Shown here piece by piece: positions 32,624-44,000 of a stretch of DNA of 64,000 nucleotides. This DNA comes from Cordylochernes scorpioides (Eukaryota > Arthropoda > Arachnida > Pseudoscorpiones > Chernetidae): positions 1,901,353-1,965,352 of the forward strand of contig CP092873.1 in NCBI GenBank assembly GCA_030710605.1, given 5' to 3'. Position numbers and translations under genes: made by a program. Below the pieces are notes generated by a model. The model was not told the origin of the DNA and made no database searches. It was given only the letters and a program-made list of their open reading frames with translations. Position 1 is the first letter of the stretch. Each line of letters starts with the position of its first letter.

Positions 32624-32823
32624 TGATATATAGCTAGCAATAAATATGTATATATATATGTTTCTATGAAAATGTTAATCTGCAAGACGCAGGTTATCAT
32701 CATCCCTTTTTGATTTGTTTTTGTCACTTTTTGGCGTTCCGAAAATAAACAATAAAAGGCTGTATCAGACTTTACTAAGACAATAAAGATTTGCTAAAAA
32801 TAAATGTGTACGAAGATGTTGCA
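32624..32823 (+). repeat. Right LTR of the Mag-like element
   Basis: Identical to 28272-28471 and followed by the AGCAG target duplication. Confidence 0.92.
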
Positions 32824-32828
32824 AGCAG

Positions 32829-34685
32829 TGTAGCAATTTCGGCCATTTTCCTGTAGTATCTTTTATATGGTTCTATTTTACCTTTTAACATATATTCTAT
32901 ATATCATATTTAATATAGTTACAGCCTTTATATTGTTACACCTTGAGATGCAGATGTTTTTTGTTCAGTGGTTTCCATTGTACTGTAGAATAAACCAGAA
33001 CGAGTTCTCATTAAAAAGCTAACGCTTTATTTTGGTAAGGTTACAAAAAGAATAAAAAACGACGGCGCGAGCGCGCTGGCTGCACAATGTTAAAAAAGAA
33101 TAAACAAATCAACCTTGATTTGTTAAATAAGTTAAATTATTAATGAGAATATTTACATAATTCACGTTGCAGCCTCTAAGGTCCTGCACAATAATTATAG
33201 GTTATTAAAGAGTATATTTCTGGCCACATTACACAAATATTTTATTAAAATATAATATTTAAAATATTTTATTAAAAAAAAATCAAAAATATATAATTTT
33301 TTTAAAATATCACAGAGTATTTGAAAAAATATTTATTTATGTTTTGAAAAACCGCTGCGTTTACCTTTTTGTGTAAATATTTTTTTATATGTATTAATTT
33401 TTTTACAAATATAAAAATTTCAAACCACCCCCCTTATAAGTAAGTGAAAATTGAATTATCCCTATGAGTCGCTTTTAGTCTATCTTTGTAAATTACTGTT
33501 TTCTAAAATGTGATAGACGAATTACTTTGTTACTAACCCTAACCAGAACCGTACATAAACCGAACCAAACCTAACTTGTTTTTAATCTATCCTAGTCCAA
33601 AATAATCTTAACTAACTACACAAAGGCATATAAATCCTGGCGCTAGATTAGGCTTAGCAAATTTGTAGCCTTATCCTGAAACATTCACACAACGGCCACA
33701 AAAGAAAGCCTCCCTATATATTATTTAAAATGAATTTTAATAATATAAAACGATTAATGTATTTAAAATTTCAATCCTTCATTCAAATGTAGCACATTGC
33801 GTCTTTTTTGTAAACCATAAAAACACGTTTGATTTTTGCATTCTATTTTGTCAATAAATTTCCAGCTAAACCTTGGCAGTTCTATAATTAAAACTATATT
33901 ATGTATGGTTTAATAATTTTCGATCTGAAATTGGATGACAAATGCTAGAAAATACAAAAGAAAAATGTGATAAAAATATTGTTTGGGTCAATAGATAAGG
34001 GGGTTGATAAGAGATTCTGGGAAGCCTCCTATGACTGCCTAACCTGAAGCTGAATAAAATATGTGAAAGCAGTTTTAAAACTATTTGTAAAGAAAAAAAA
34101 AAAAACTGAATGCAGCTAACCAATGAGGTGTATTTGCTCAAAATTAAAAAAAGATCACAAGGACACATTTAAATATTCCCCACAGAATGATATTATTGAT
34201 GACCCCTGCCAGTGAGTGCAAGTAACCAAACGGGGCCCTGACACATTTGTAAGTGCAAAAGTCAAACTGCTTTTCACATGTGTAACATGTGGTGCACTTA
34301 CAGTAAAAGCAGTTGCCTACTTCTACCCAACATGATTATCATGGCCTGTACCATGTATACAAGGGATAAGCAAAAAAAGATTATTTTTAACAATTCAACA
34401 TTTAAAATGTCACACCTAGGCACAGACACTCTATAACAAAAGAAAATCGACGCACCAAGAAGGAGTTGTCAGATTTATATGAAAATATCTACACAAAGAC
34501 ATTTTGACCAAACATTCAAATAATTGAAATTTGGTGGCAGTTTTTGTAAAGCAAGAGCTCCAGGGTATCTGAACATCCGGCACGAGTTTCTAGACTCAAC
34601 ATTTGGTACGGCACAAGCTGTTTTCTAAATTTCTGTTTAATATTTTTGCAGTCTGTCAATTTCTACTGTATCAATGCCTCGTCGA
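32829..34685. other. AT-rich intergenic region upstream of XRN2
   Basis: No coding frame, RNA gene or repeat boundary recognised. Several long A/T runs (for example 33240-33420). No CpG-rich promoter is visible for the downstream gene. Confidence 0.45.
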
Positions 34686-34689
34686 AGAA

Positions 34690-34945
34690 TTCTTCTTTCT
34701 TATCTCTACTCAATCAGGGTATCAAGCCTGTGGAGCTTGTTGATGGTGTCTGTGCTGGGAATGTGTCTCTTCTTCTTTCTTATCTCCACTCAACAATCAT
34801 ATCAGGGTATCAAGCTTGTTGATGGTGTCTGCTGAGGATGAGTAGAGCTCATCAATGGATGAGTCAATACAGTCAATGATATGGTTTAGGGTTGCAGGTT
34901 GACACTTAGTACATTGTGGGGAAACCTTGCAACCTTTCTGGAAAG
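34690..34945 (-). mobile_element. LINE 3'-end fragments, minus strand
   Basis: Two adjacent copies of the LINE tail read on the minus strand (both containing TTGTTGATGGTGTCTG and CTTCTTTCTTATCT). Beyond them is a stretch matching the C-terminal coding end found on the + strand at 50920-51110 (TGCAGGTTGACACTTAGTAC). Confidence 0.55.
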
Positions 34946-34969
34946 TTATTGTCCCTAGATGACCTTGTC

Positions 34970-35075
34970 TGGTGATGGTAACAATGCTGTTGCTGAAACA
35001 TCACTATTTATTTACTTATTTGGATTTTGTCTTATTACCTTGTGTTTCCCATCTATAATCCAAATTAACAAGTGG
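34970..35075. mobile_element. Foldback MITE family A, partial copy abutting XRN2
   Basis: Contains GGTAACAATGCTGTTGCTGAAAC, split here by mutation, then the family A arm (TTATTTGGATTTTGTCTTAT, TACCTTGTGTTT, CTATAATCCAAATT). It ends about 20 bp before the CAG that precedes the XRN2 start codon. Confidence 0.65.
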
Positions 35076-35076
35076 C

Positions 35077-35098
35077 TCTATGTGGTGCAGCAACAATG
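35077..35098 (+). promoter_or_regulatory. XRN2 start region with possible splice acceptor
   Basis: TGTGGTGCAG immediately precedes CAACAATGG. It may be a 3' splice site for an upstream noncoding exon, or just the transcribed leader. ATG at 35096 is chosen because the conserved MGVPAFFRW start follows; the ATG at 35072 lies in MITE-proximal sequence. Confidence 0.5.
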
Positions 35099-38000
35099 GG
35101 AGTTCCCGCATTTTTCCGCTGGCTGAGCAGGAAGTACCCGGCCATCGTGGTGCACTGTGTCGAGGAGAAGGCCAAGAGCATCAACGGGGTGACCATCCCG
35201 GTGGACTCCTCCAAGCCCAACCCCAACGACTTTGAGTTTGACAACCTCTACCTGGACATGAACGGCATCATACACCCCTGCTGCCACCCTGAGAACAAGC
35301 CGGCCCCTAAAAACGAAGATGAGATGATGGTGGCCATCTTTGAATACATTGATCGGCTCTTTGCCATCGTGAGGCCGCGCAAGCTGCTGTACATGGCCAT
35401 TGACGGGGTGGCGCCCCGCGCCAAGATGAACCAGCAGCGGTCCCGTAGGTTCCGGGCTTCTAAGGAGAGCTCGGAGAAGGCGGAAGAGATCAAGATGACG
35501 CGGGAGCGGCTCCTCAGTGAGGGGGCAAAGCTGCCGCCTGAGAAGACCAAGGAGGAGCACTTTGACAGCAATTGCATCACCCCAGGTACGCCGTTTATGG
35601 ACCGGCTGGCCAAGTGCCTCAACTACTACATCCACCAGCGGCTGAACACCGACCCAGGGTGGCGGGACATCGAGGTGATCCTGTCAGACGCCAATGTGCC
35701 GGGGGAGGGGGAGCACAAGATCATGAACTACATCCGCAAGCAGCGCGCCAACCCCAGCCACGACCCCAACACCGCCCACTGCCTGTGTGGGGCGGATGCA
35801 GATCTGATCATGTTGGGGCTGGCCACCCACGAGCCCAACTTCACCATCATCAGGGAGGAGTTCAAGCCCAACCAGCCGAGGCCCTGCGAGCTCTGTGGGG
35901 AGCTGGGCCACGACCTCAAGGAGTGCACGGGGCTCTCCAACGGCAACGTGGAGGAGGAGGTGGTCCCACCCCCCGTGGCAGCAGACACAGAGTTCATCTT
36001 CCTGCGGCTGAATGTCCTGAGGGAATACCTGGCTGAGGAGCTCACCCTGGTCAACCTGCCCTTCCCCTTCGACCTCGAGCGGGCCATTGACGACTGGGTG
36101 TTCATGTGCTTCTTTGTCGGCAACGACTTCCTGCCCCACCTGCCTTCCCTGGAGATCCGGGAGGGAGCCATTGACCGGCTGGTGGAGATCTACAAGAGGA
36201 CGGTGTTTGAGATTGGGGTAAGTGTGCTGGCTCAGCCGGCCTGTCTGGAACCTACTGACTGTGGATATGACTGCAGGGCTTCATCACTGACAGCGGCTTC
36301 GTGGAGATGGACCGGGTCTACTTCATCATGAGAGGTGAGTTCCACACCACTGTAGACTCAAAATCCCCCTGTCCACATACATGATGATCTTTCTGATCTT
36401 GGCAGTTCTCCAATGGCTTCCAACCATCCTTTAAGTTCTTCTCTTCTCCCAACCATTCTCACAAATCGTGTGTGGAAGGAGTGCTAGACCCAGAATCATG
36501 TTGATGGTATTTCTAAACCTTGTTAACACATGTGGTGGCTATAGACTTTGATGAGTTTGTAACAAGGAGGTGTGTGCAGACTTGGGAGCTGTGGAAGACG
36601 AGATCTTCAAGAAGCGGCAGGAGAATGAGCTGGCCTTCAAGAGAAGAGAGAAGGACAAGAAGAAGCGGATGAGGCTGATGAACGACCGGCCCGCCTGGAT
36701 CCCCTCGGGCCAGTACAACCCCCAGGTATGTTGTGGGGCTGCACTCCATCCATATCTTTCTAGTGAGATGGTGACATCTCCTCAAAGTAAAATGGCGTCT
36801 TCCTCCAGCAATGTTTCATTAGAACCAGACACAACAAGTGGTTACTGAAATGATACAATTTAGATTATAAACACAAGGTAATAAGACCAAATCCAAATAA
36901 ATAGTGTGTGACACGTTTCGGTAACACAGTACTGAATTCAGTACTTTTGTCTGAAGATGGTAAATGCCTGTTACCGAAACGTCACCCACTATTTATTTGG
37001 ATTTGGTCTTATTACCTTGTGTTTATAATCTATAATCCAAATTGTGTACCTTATTAATTTGGATTATAGATTAGAAACATAAGGTGGTGACAAGACAATG
37101 CTGTTACTGAAATTTGATGCATAATTTCTTGATGTTGTTTATGACTGAACTACTATGTAAGTTTACCAAAGTCCTCCAGACACCCAGAACATCTCACCAT
37201 TGAGCTGTTACAACAGTACAGTAGGGTCACAAGGTAATAAGACCATTATTATTATTATTTTTTTGGATTTGGTCTTATTACCTTGTGTTTATAATCTATA
37301 ATCCAAATTGTGCCTTATCAAGTACAGTAGGGTCTTTATTAAAAGACCGTTTTCATCCTCAAAATGAGACATTTTCACCTCTGCTCACCTAGGTGTGTTC
37401 TATTGTAACCTGCGGGATGTGCAGCCTGTGTCCCGTAACCCCTCCGCGATCCACAACGCCCGCCACGAGGCCATGAACATGCGCAGGGAAGGCATGGCGC
37501 GGGCCATCCACTCCTCATCCTATGACAGGCCCTACAATAGTCCCATGGTAACAACTCAGTCCTCCACATTACTGAATTGATGATTCAACTCTTGATTTCT
37601 CTACTTCATTTTTGAGAGGAACAAAAAAAAAAATCTAAAATCCGAGTTAAATCAATTTCATTTTTTTTAAAACCAGAGATGTGGGGCAATGTGGTTTCTC
37701 TCCAAGTATATAGAATAACTAGCTCTTTTTCAATATCAAACCTAAAGAAACATTCATTTCTTATGTAAAGATGGTGCATTATTGCTTTATACAAGTTTTT
37801 GTTTCTTATCCCCTTTTGCAAAGATTCCATGAGTTCATGCTCTTCTAGCTGTTTTATGATAAGCAGCTTTATAGAAGTATATACAGTTATACCTGTCTAT
37901 AGCGGGGCCCCTCTTGGGACTCACCAAAATAGGGTGTTATAGAGAGGGGGTGCTATAGACAGGTCACTTTTAATGTAAATCGCATCGTACTACGTATTTA

Positions 38001-41000
38001 AAATAGGGTGCTATAGAGAAGGGGTGCTATAGACAGGTCACTTTTAATGTAAATCGCATGTACTACGTATTTAAAATAGGGTGCTATAGAGAGGGGGTGC
38101 TATAGACAGGTCACTTTTAATGTAAATCGCATCGTACTACGTATTTAAAATAGGGTGCTATAGAGAGGGGGTGCTATAGACAGGTCACTTTTAATGTAAA
38201 TCGCATCGTACTACGTATTTAAAATAGGGTGCTATAGAGAGGGGGTGCTATAGACAGGTCACTTTTAATGTAAATTGCATCGTACTACGTATTTAAAATA
38301 GGGTGCTATAGAGAGGGGGTGCTATAGACAGGTCACTTTTAATGTAAATCGCATCGCTACTACGTATTTAAAATAGGGTGCATATAGTAGATTCTCCCCA
38401 GATGTCAGTTCTAACCCCAGTTGTCTGTGCAGGGGCGGTGGCGGAGGTGGTGGCAGAGGCAGGGGAAGAGGCAGAGGATGGGAGCACCAGTCCAGTCCGT
38501 GGGAGCACCGCGGGGAGAAGCGCAAGTCCGACAGCATGGAGCAGCCTGAGGAAAATGAAGAGGAGGAAGGTCCCAAGGACGAGGTCCGGCTGTGGGAAGC
38601 CGGCTGGAAGGACCGCTACTATCAGATCAAGTTTGAGGTGGACCCCAAGAACATCCCCTTCCGACACAAAGTGGTGAGTCTTTCTCCCAGCACACACTTG
38701 TCTCTCACTGCATGATATGGCACAATTTGAACACAAGGTAATAGCACCAAATATATAAATAGTTTTTGACGTTTCGGTAACAACATTGTTACCATCATCA
38801 GACATAAGCACTGAATCTTCATTACTTTTGTACTAGATTCAGTACTTATGTCTGATGATGGTAACAATCTTCTTCTTCTTTCTTATCTCCACTCAATCAT
38901 ATTAGGGTATCAAGTTTGTAAAGCTTGAGACTTTTGATGGTGTCTGTTTGACAACCATCATGACTGGGTAAAGTAGAATGCATCTGCCTTTGTCATTAAG
39001 TCTGGGAGCACTACTCAGTGGCAGGCCGACTTAGCTCCAAAAGAAATGGCCGCCTCTGACACGAGGAACAGACGCCATGTGCAGCCGCTCCTAACATGGA
39101 GTACAAACGCTGCTCATCCTGTATCCCTTGAGTCCTTACAGGGTACTATCAGCCGGGCCAGCTGAGCCCAGGTTTTTTAGCGAGTTTGTTACTGCTCCCC
39201 CTCCTCCTTTTTCATCCGGGCTTGGGACCGGCGGATGGTAACAATGCTGTTACTGAAACGTCACACACTATTTATTTATTTGGATCATATTACCTTGTAT
39301 AAGGACAGTAGAAATTAGTTTTATGTGGAAAAGAAACATTCGTGCTTTCATTTCTTATAGTGAGTGTTGAAGAGGTTGTATGCACTCTGAAAGACACCAT
39401 TGTACAGTACAGTATGTGTGTGTCAGGCCAATGCCTACTGCGAGGGCCTGTGCTGGGTGCTACGCTACTACTACCAAGGCTGTGCCTCCTGGAACTGGTA
39501 CTTCCCCTACCACTACGCTCCCTTCGCCTCGGACTTTGTCCAGGTCCGCGACCTCAAGATCCAGTTTGACCTGGGGGCGCCGGTAAGTCACCCTCCACCA
39601 CCAGTGTTGCCAGCTGCTGACAGCTGTGTGTCCAGTTCAACCCACTCGAGCAGCTGATGTCTGTCTTCCCCGCAGCCAGCAGTCAGCACCTCCCCGACCC
39701 CTGGGCCGAGCTCATGAAACGTCCGGTAAGTCTATGTGATCACTGCCGTAGTGGTTCTCCTTTCACTGAGCACCATCATGTTCCTCTGGACTTGTGCTAA
39801 CCATCCCTCTGGTCCAGGACTCTACCATCATTGACTTCTACCCCACGGACTTCAAGATTGACCTCAATGGCAAGAAGTACGCCTGGCAGGGCGTGGCCTT
39901 GCTGCCGTTTGTGGATGAGGAGCGGCTCCACGTGGCCCTCAAGGAGGTCTACCCGCTGCTGACGGCGGATGAGAGACGCAGGAATGTGCGCGGAGACGAC
40001 CGCCTCTATGTGCGCCAAGGCCACACCAGCTTTGACTTCTTCATCGGCCTCTATGAGAATGGGGGGAAGACTGAGGTACGTGGTGCAGTCAGTCCCCGTG
40101 TGTGTGGAGAGTCTCACATGTGCCCTGTGCAGAGCTTTGACATTGACCCCAGCCTGACCCACGGCCTGGCCGGCACCGTGCTGCTGGCAGAGGACGCTGT
40201 GCTACCCAAGAGGTGAGGATGCTTCACTGGAAATTTGTTGTTTCTTATCCTCTTTTCCATGAGTTCATGTTCCTCGGACTGTTTGATGATAAGCAGCGAC
40301 CTTCCCCAAAGGTCCTGTTTAGTGCATCTAATGCAGCAAGCCAAAAAATATGTTGTGGAGTTGCAAGCTACATTTTGGGCAAGTGGGGTTCTCTCCTCCA
40401 CACAACAACCTTTAGATCTCCTCTACAAAGTGACTCACTATGTTCCCTGAGAATTTATCCGCCGCACTTGTCAACACATGGAAGGTCAAGTGTTGAGGAC
40501 ACTACAGTTTTTTAAATTTAAAAAATCAACAATACGCATTATTATGAATAAGCTTTCAAGAAACAAAGTTCTTCTACTGGCTTAACAATGTCAAGTGGAG
40601 AAATACAAAGCAATAACACACTATATAACAAATTAAGACGCAAATGTTTCTTTTCACAAATAAATCAAACTTCTACTGTCCTTACTGCGATGAAAAAATA
40701 TTGGGAGGGTTGGCTTATCAGTGGTGAACCCTCCCAGCTGTTTCGCCAATTTAACCTACCAGACCGCTTCTTTTGAGCTCTAATACTGTATTGGATCATT
40801 CTGCTTTTATATGCTACACTGAAGGGTGGAATCTTAGAAATGGTTTTTAAGCAAACTATGGACCAGCTGTTTGTAAACACACAAATGTTCACCTGTGGAT
40901 AACAAAATCAAAACTACAGTTTTGGAGGTTAAACCTCTCGAAGAGACAAAACCTCCAGGCTTGTAGTTTATTCTGACAGAATTTGTCCAAAGTGTGGGTA

Positions 41001-44000
41001 ACAGCAGAGAAGGAATGCCGTGTTACTTGCTCATCTCACCTACCATCATTTGTGTAATGCCCATGTAGATACTTTCCCTGACCTCTGCTTGGCTGTGCAG
41101 GATAGTGGCCAGTCCCCTGCCAGACCTAGAAGACCTGCCGGACAACAGAGCCATCTGGTAAGTCCGGTCTCTCTCAGAGGATTGCTGGGGAACACACACA
41201 CACACTGTAACACCACCCACCCTGCAATCCTCTGACCTCCCCCCCAGCCAGCTTGACTGACCCCTGTCTATTTTAGTATTAGGTACCGTGACCCCTCGTA
41301 CCCGGACAATTTTGTCTACCCGGCCAAAAGACTTGAAAAAGCTGTGTAGGTTCACTCTCTTTTTACCTTTCCCCCTCCACAGGTTGAACCCAGAGCTATG
41401 GTTCTGCTCATCCCCCTGATATATCAGTAGCTTGGAAGTTGCTTGAGCCAACCACTGTGGTTTCCAGAGACCTCCCCAAGGTGCTGAAGCCCAAGGCCCT
41501 CCGTGGAAACGAGCGCAACTACAAGCCCCAGATTGGAATGGCTCCAGCCCGCCAGCAAGCCTATCTTGGACCACCAGGGGAGCGCTCTGTGCGGTAGGTT
41601 TCGTACTGACTCCTCCATGAGAGGACACCTCTCTATAAAGGACAGTTTTCATCACCAAAATTACCATTTTTGCCAGTTAGCTGCTTTCATGTGAGAAGGC
41701 ATCTCTGTCTACAAGACACTTTAGTTCTGCATTAAGGGGTTTGTTCTTTGGAGATAGTTGTTCTACTGCATTATTGCATAGAAGCTAGCTTTTGAATATG
41801 TGTTGCCCATGCTAGAGAGGTCTATGAGGACATGTGTTGTCCATGGTAGAGAGGTGTGTGTGAAAGCTAGCTACGTACAATAAAGGAACCTATTGGAGAA
41901 CCATTTTATTTTGTGCCGGGAGGAGACAGCCAAATAACGACAGGACAGTCTACTCCCAGCCATGTACTCAACTTCTATTCAACAGCAGTTTGGACTGAAA
42001 TCCATAAAACTGAACCTCATTTAGCAATTTGTTTCTTCCCCCTCCTGGACAAAAATTCCATGTTTCTTGAGCCTCAAGGAATTGGGATGCAGCTTTCGTT
42101 GATCATGACACACTTTTGTGAAAGTCTGACTGTAATTTGTAACCTTTGAGAATAAGGCCAGCAAATTGCTAATATTTGTAAAGTTTTCCTTGTACAGTGA
42201 ACAGATGTGTTTGATTTGTGTGGTTTATTGGCCCAACATAATAACAAAGGAGATTTGCCCCACATATGGGAGGTATTTCATTGGTTAGCATTATATAGAA
42301 AGGACCATTTCTCCCAATTAAACAATTTCTATCGACTTCTTGCTGTTGGGGTATCCTGGGGTGTAAGGCACCAAAGAGGAAGAAATAATCCTTCCCAAAT
42401 AGCTACTTACAGATCACCTCCCCAGTCATATATTGGGGATCAATTCTAAGTTTCCATTGTAATATTAGCTTGAATCTGGTGTGTCTCATTTTTTGGTCAG
42501 AAGAAAGGGATTCCTCTATGAAATCTGAACTAAAAGGAATTATTGTTTATTAGCTGTGGTGTCAGTACTGTAGTTTCCAGTGAGTGAGATATGTTGTTGT
42601 ACTGTGGTTGTGTTGTGTGAGACTTATGTCTGTGTGCTGCAGCAACAATCTACCTCGGCACTTCTCCCAAGTTCCCCCTCCCCCCTCGCTAGAACGTAGG
42701 CCCCACCACGGTAAGTCTGGGTCGGGATTGTCCAGTTGTTTTAAACTTATCCTAAGTACACTTGGTACAGGCCATAGTGGGTAGCTTGGCTATTGTCATT
42801 AACTAGAGTCATGAGGGACCTCAGCTTCGTCTTTCCTGGAGGTGGTCTCTCACCAGAGGTTTGACATGACCCTCTGATAGAAGGCCACCTCCAGGACAGA
42901 CTGGATTTAACCATGTTTTTAAACTGTGGTCTCTCATGGGAGTACATTGGCAATGATAGCCACACAAGGTACCAAATAAATGGGTGTGTTGAGGGGTAAC
43001 ATCGTTGTGGCAGTTCACCAATTAATTTACATAAGCCCTGAATGTGCTCGGCCAAAGGGCGGTAAACAAAAGGAAGCCATTGTGGATGATTCCTGAGCTA
43101 ACAATCCTTCTTACACCCGTTTATTTACTATTGGGGGTTTATTTGATAAACAGCTGGGAAAGTTGATCAAAGGGTGCTGAACGCAAGTTGGTGCAGGAGG
43201 CCGGGATTACCACCAGCCCCGTGGCGGCAGCGGCGGCCATTACCAGCAACCACGAAGCCACGCCCCGCGCTACCAGCCCTACAACAGCCGTCCCAGGGGA
43301 GAGGCCCCCTACCACCAGCAGAACCCATCGTATCCTCCTAGAGGAGGGGGCTACAGAGGAGGCCCCATGTACAACCGGCCCCCTGCTCCCCGAAACGAAA
43401 GGTGAGTGTGTTAGAGGAGATGACGTGGGTGACTGACCCCGTGGTGTGTGTCAGACCTGTGGGGATGTGGTTTACCCTTGGGTCAGGTCCTCAGGTGAGT
43501 TGGCCACTGCACCACATGTCTACACATGTGGAAAGCAGTTTGACTATAGGTTTTACTAGTGTGCCAGAGCCCCGTTTGGTTACTTGTACTCACTGTTCCT
43601 CATGTCAGAGGCGGCCATTTCTTTTGGAGCTAAGTCAGTGGCCTGCCACTGAGTAGTGCTCTCAGTCTTAATGACAAAGGCATTCTACTTCACCCAGTCA
43701 TGATGGTTGTCAAACAGACACCATCAAGGGTCACAACTTAATATCCTAATATGATTGAGTGGAGATAAGAAGAAGAAGAAGACTGGTGCAGTTCCACTTC
43801 TGCAGGAATTGGGGGTCACTGGAGCATATTTTTATTAGAAAAAAAGTAACCAATGCGGGATTCGGTCGTGGCTGTCGGTTTATACCACAGGTCCATTGAC
43901 AAGTAGGAACACTTGGTACAGCTTGTCTCAGCCAGTCGCAGGAAAACCTCGCTGTAGCGAACCTAATTGAGGCAGGATATTGAAGAGTTTTTCAGTATTT

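Larger units (their letters stand above)
28272..32823 (+). mobile_element. Mag-like Ty3/Gypsy retrotransposon, full length, very young
   Basis: Two 200-bp LTRs (28272-28471 and 32624-32823) are identical by eye, start TGATATATAGCTAGC and end GATGTTGCA. AGCAG on both sides (28267-28271 and 32824-32828) is a 5-bp target duplication. TTTGGCGACGAGGAT (28472-28486) is the primer-binding region and AGAGAGAAGATGG (32611-32623) the polypurine tract. Total 4552 bp. Gag and pol are in one frame apart from one stop and one frameshift. Confidence 0.92.

Noticed and set aside
35078-36171. Antisense and alternative-frame open frames over XRN2 exon 1
   Set aside because: Shadow frames of a GC-rich conserved exon; the sense frame has the XRN2 motifs.
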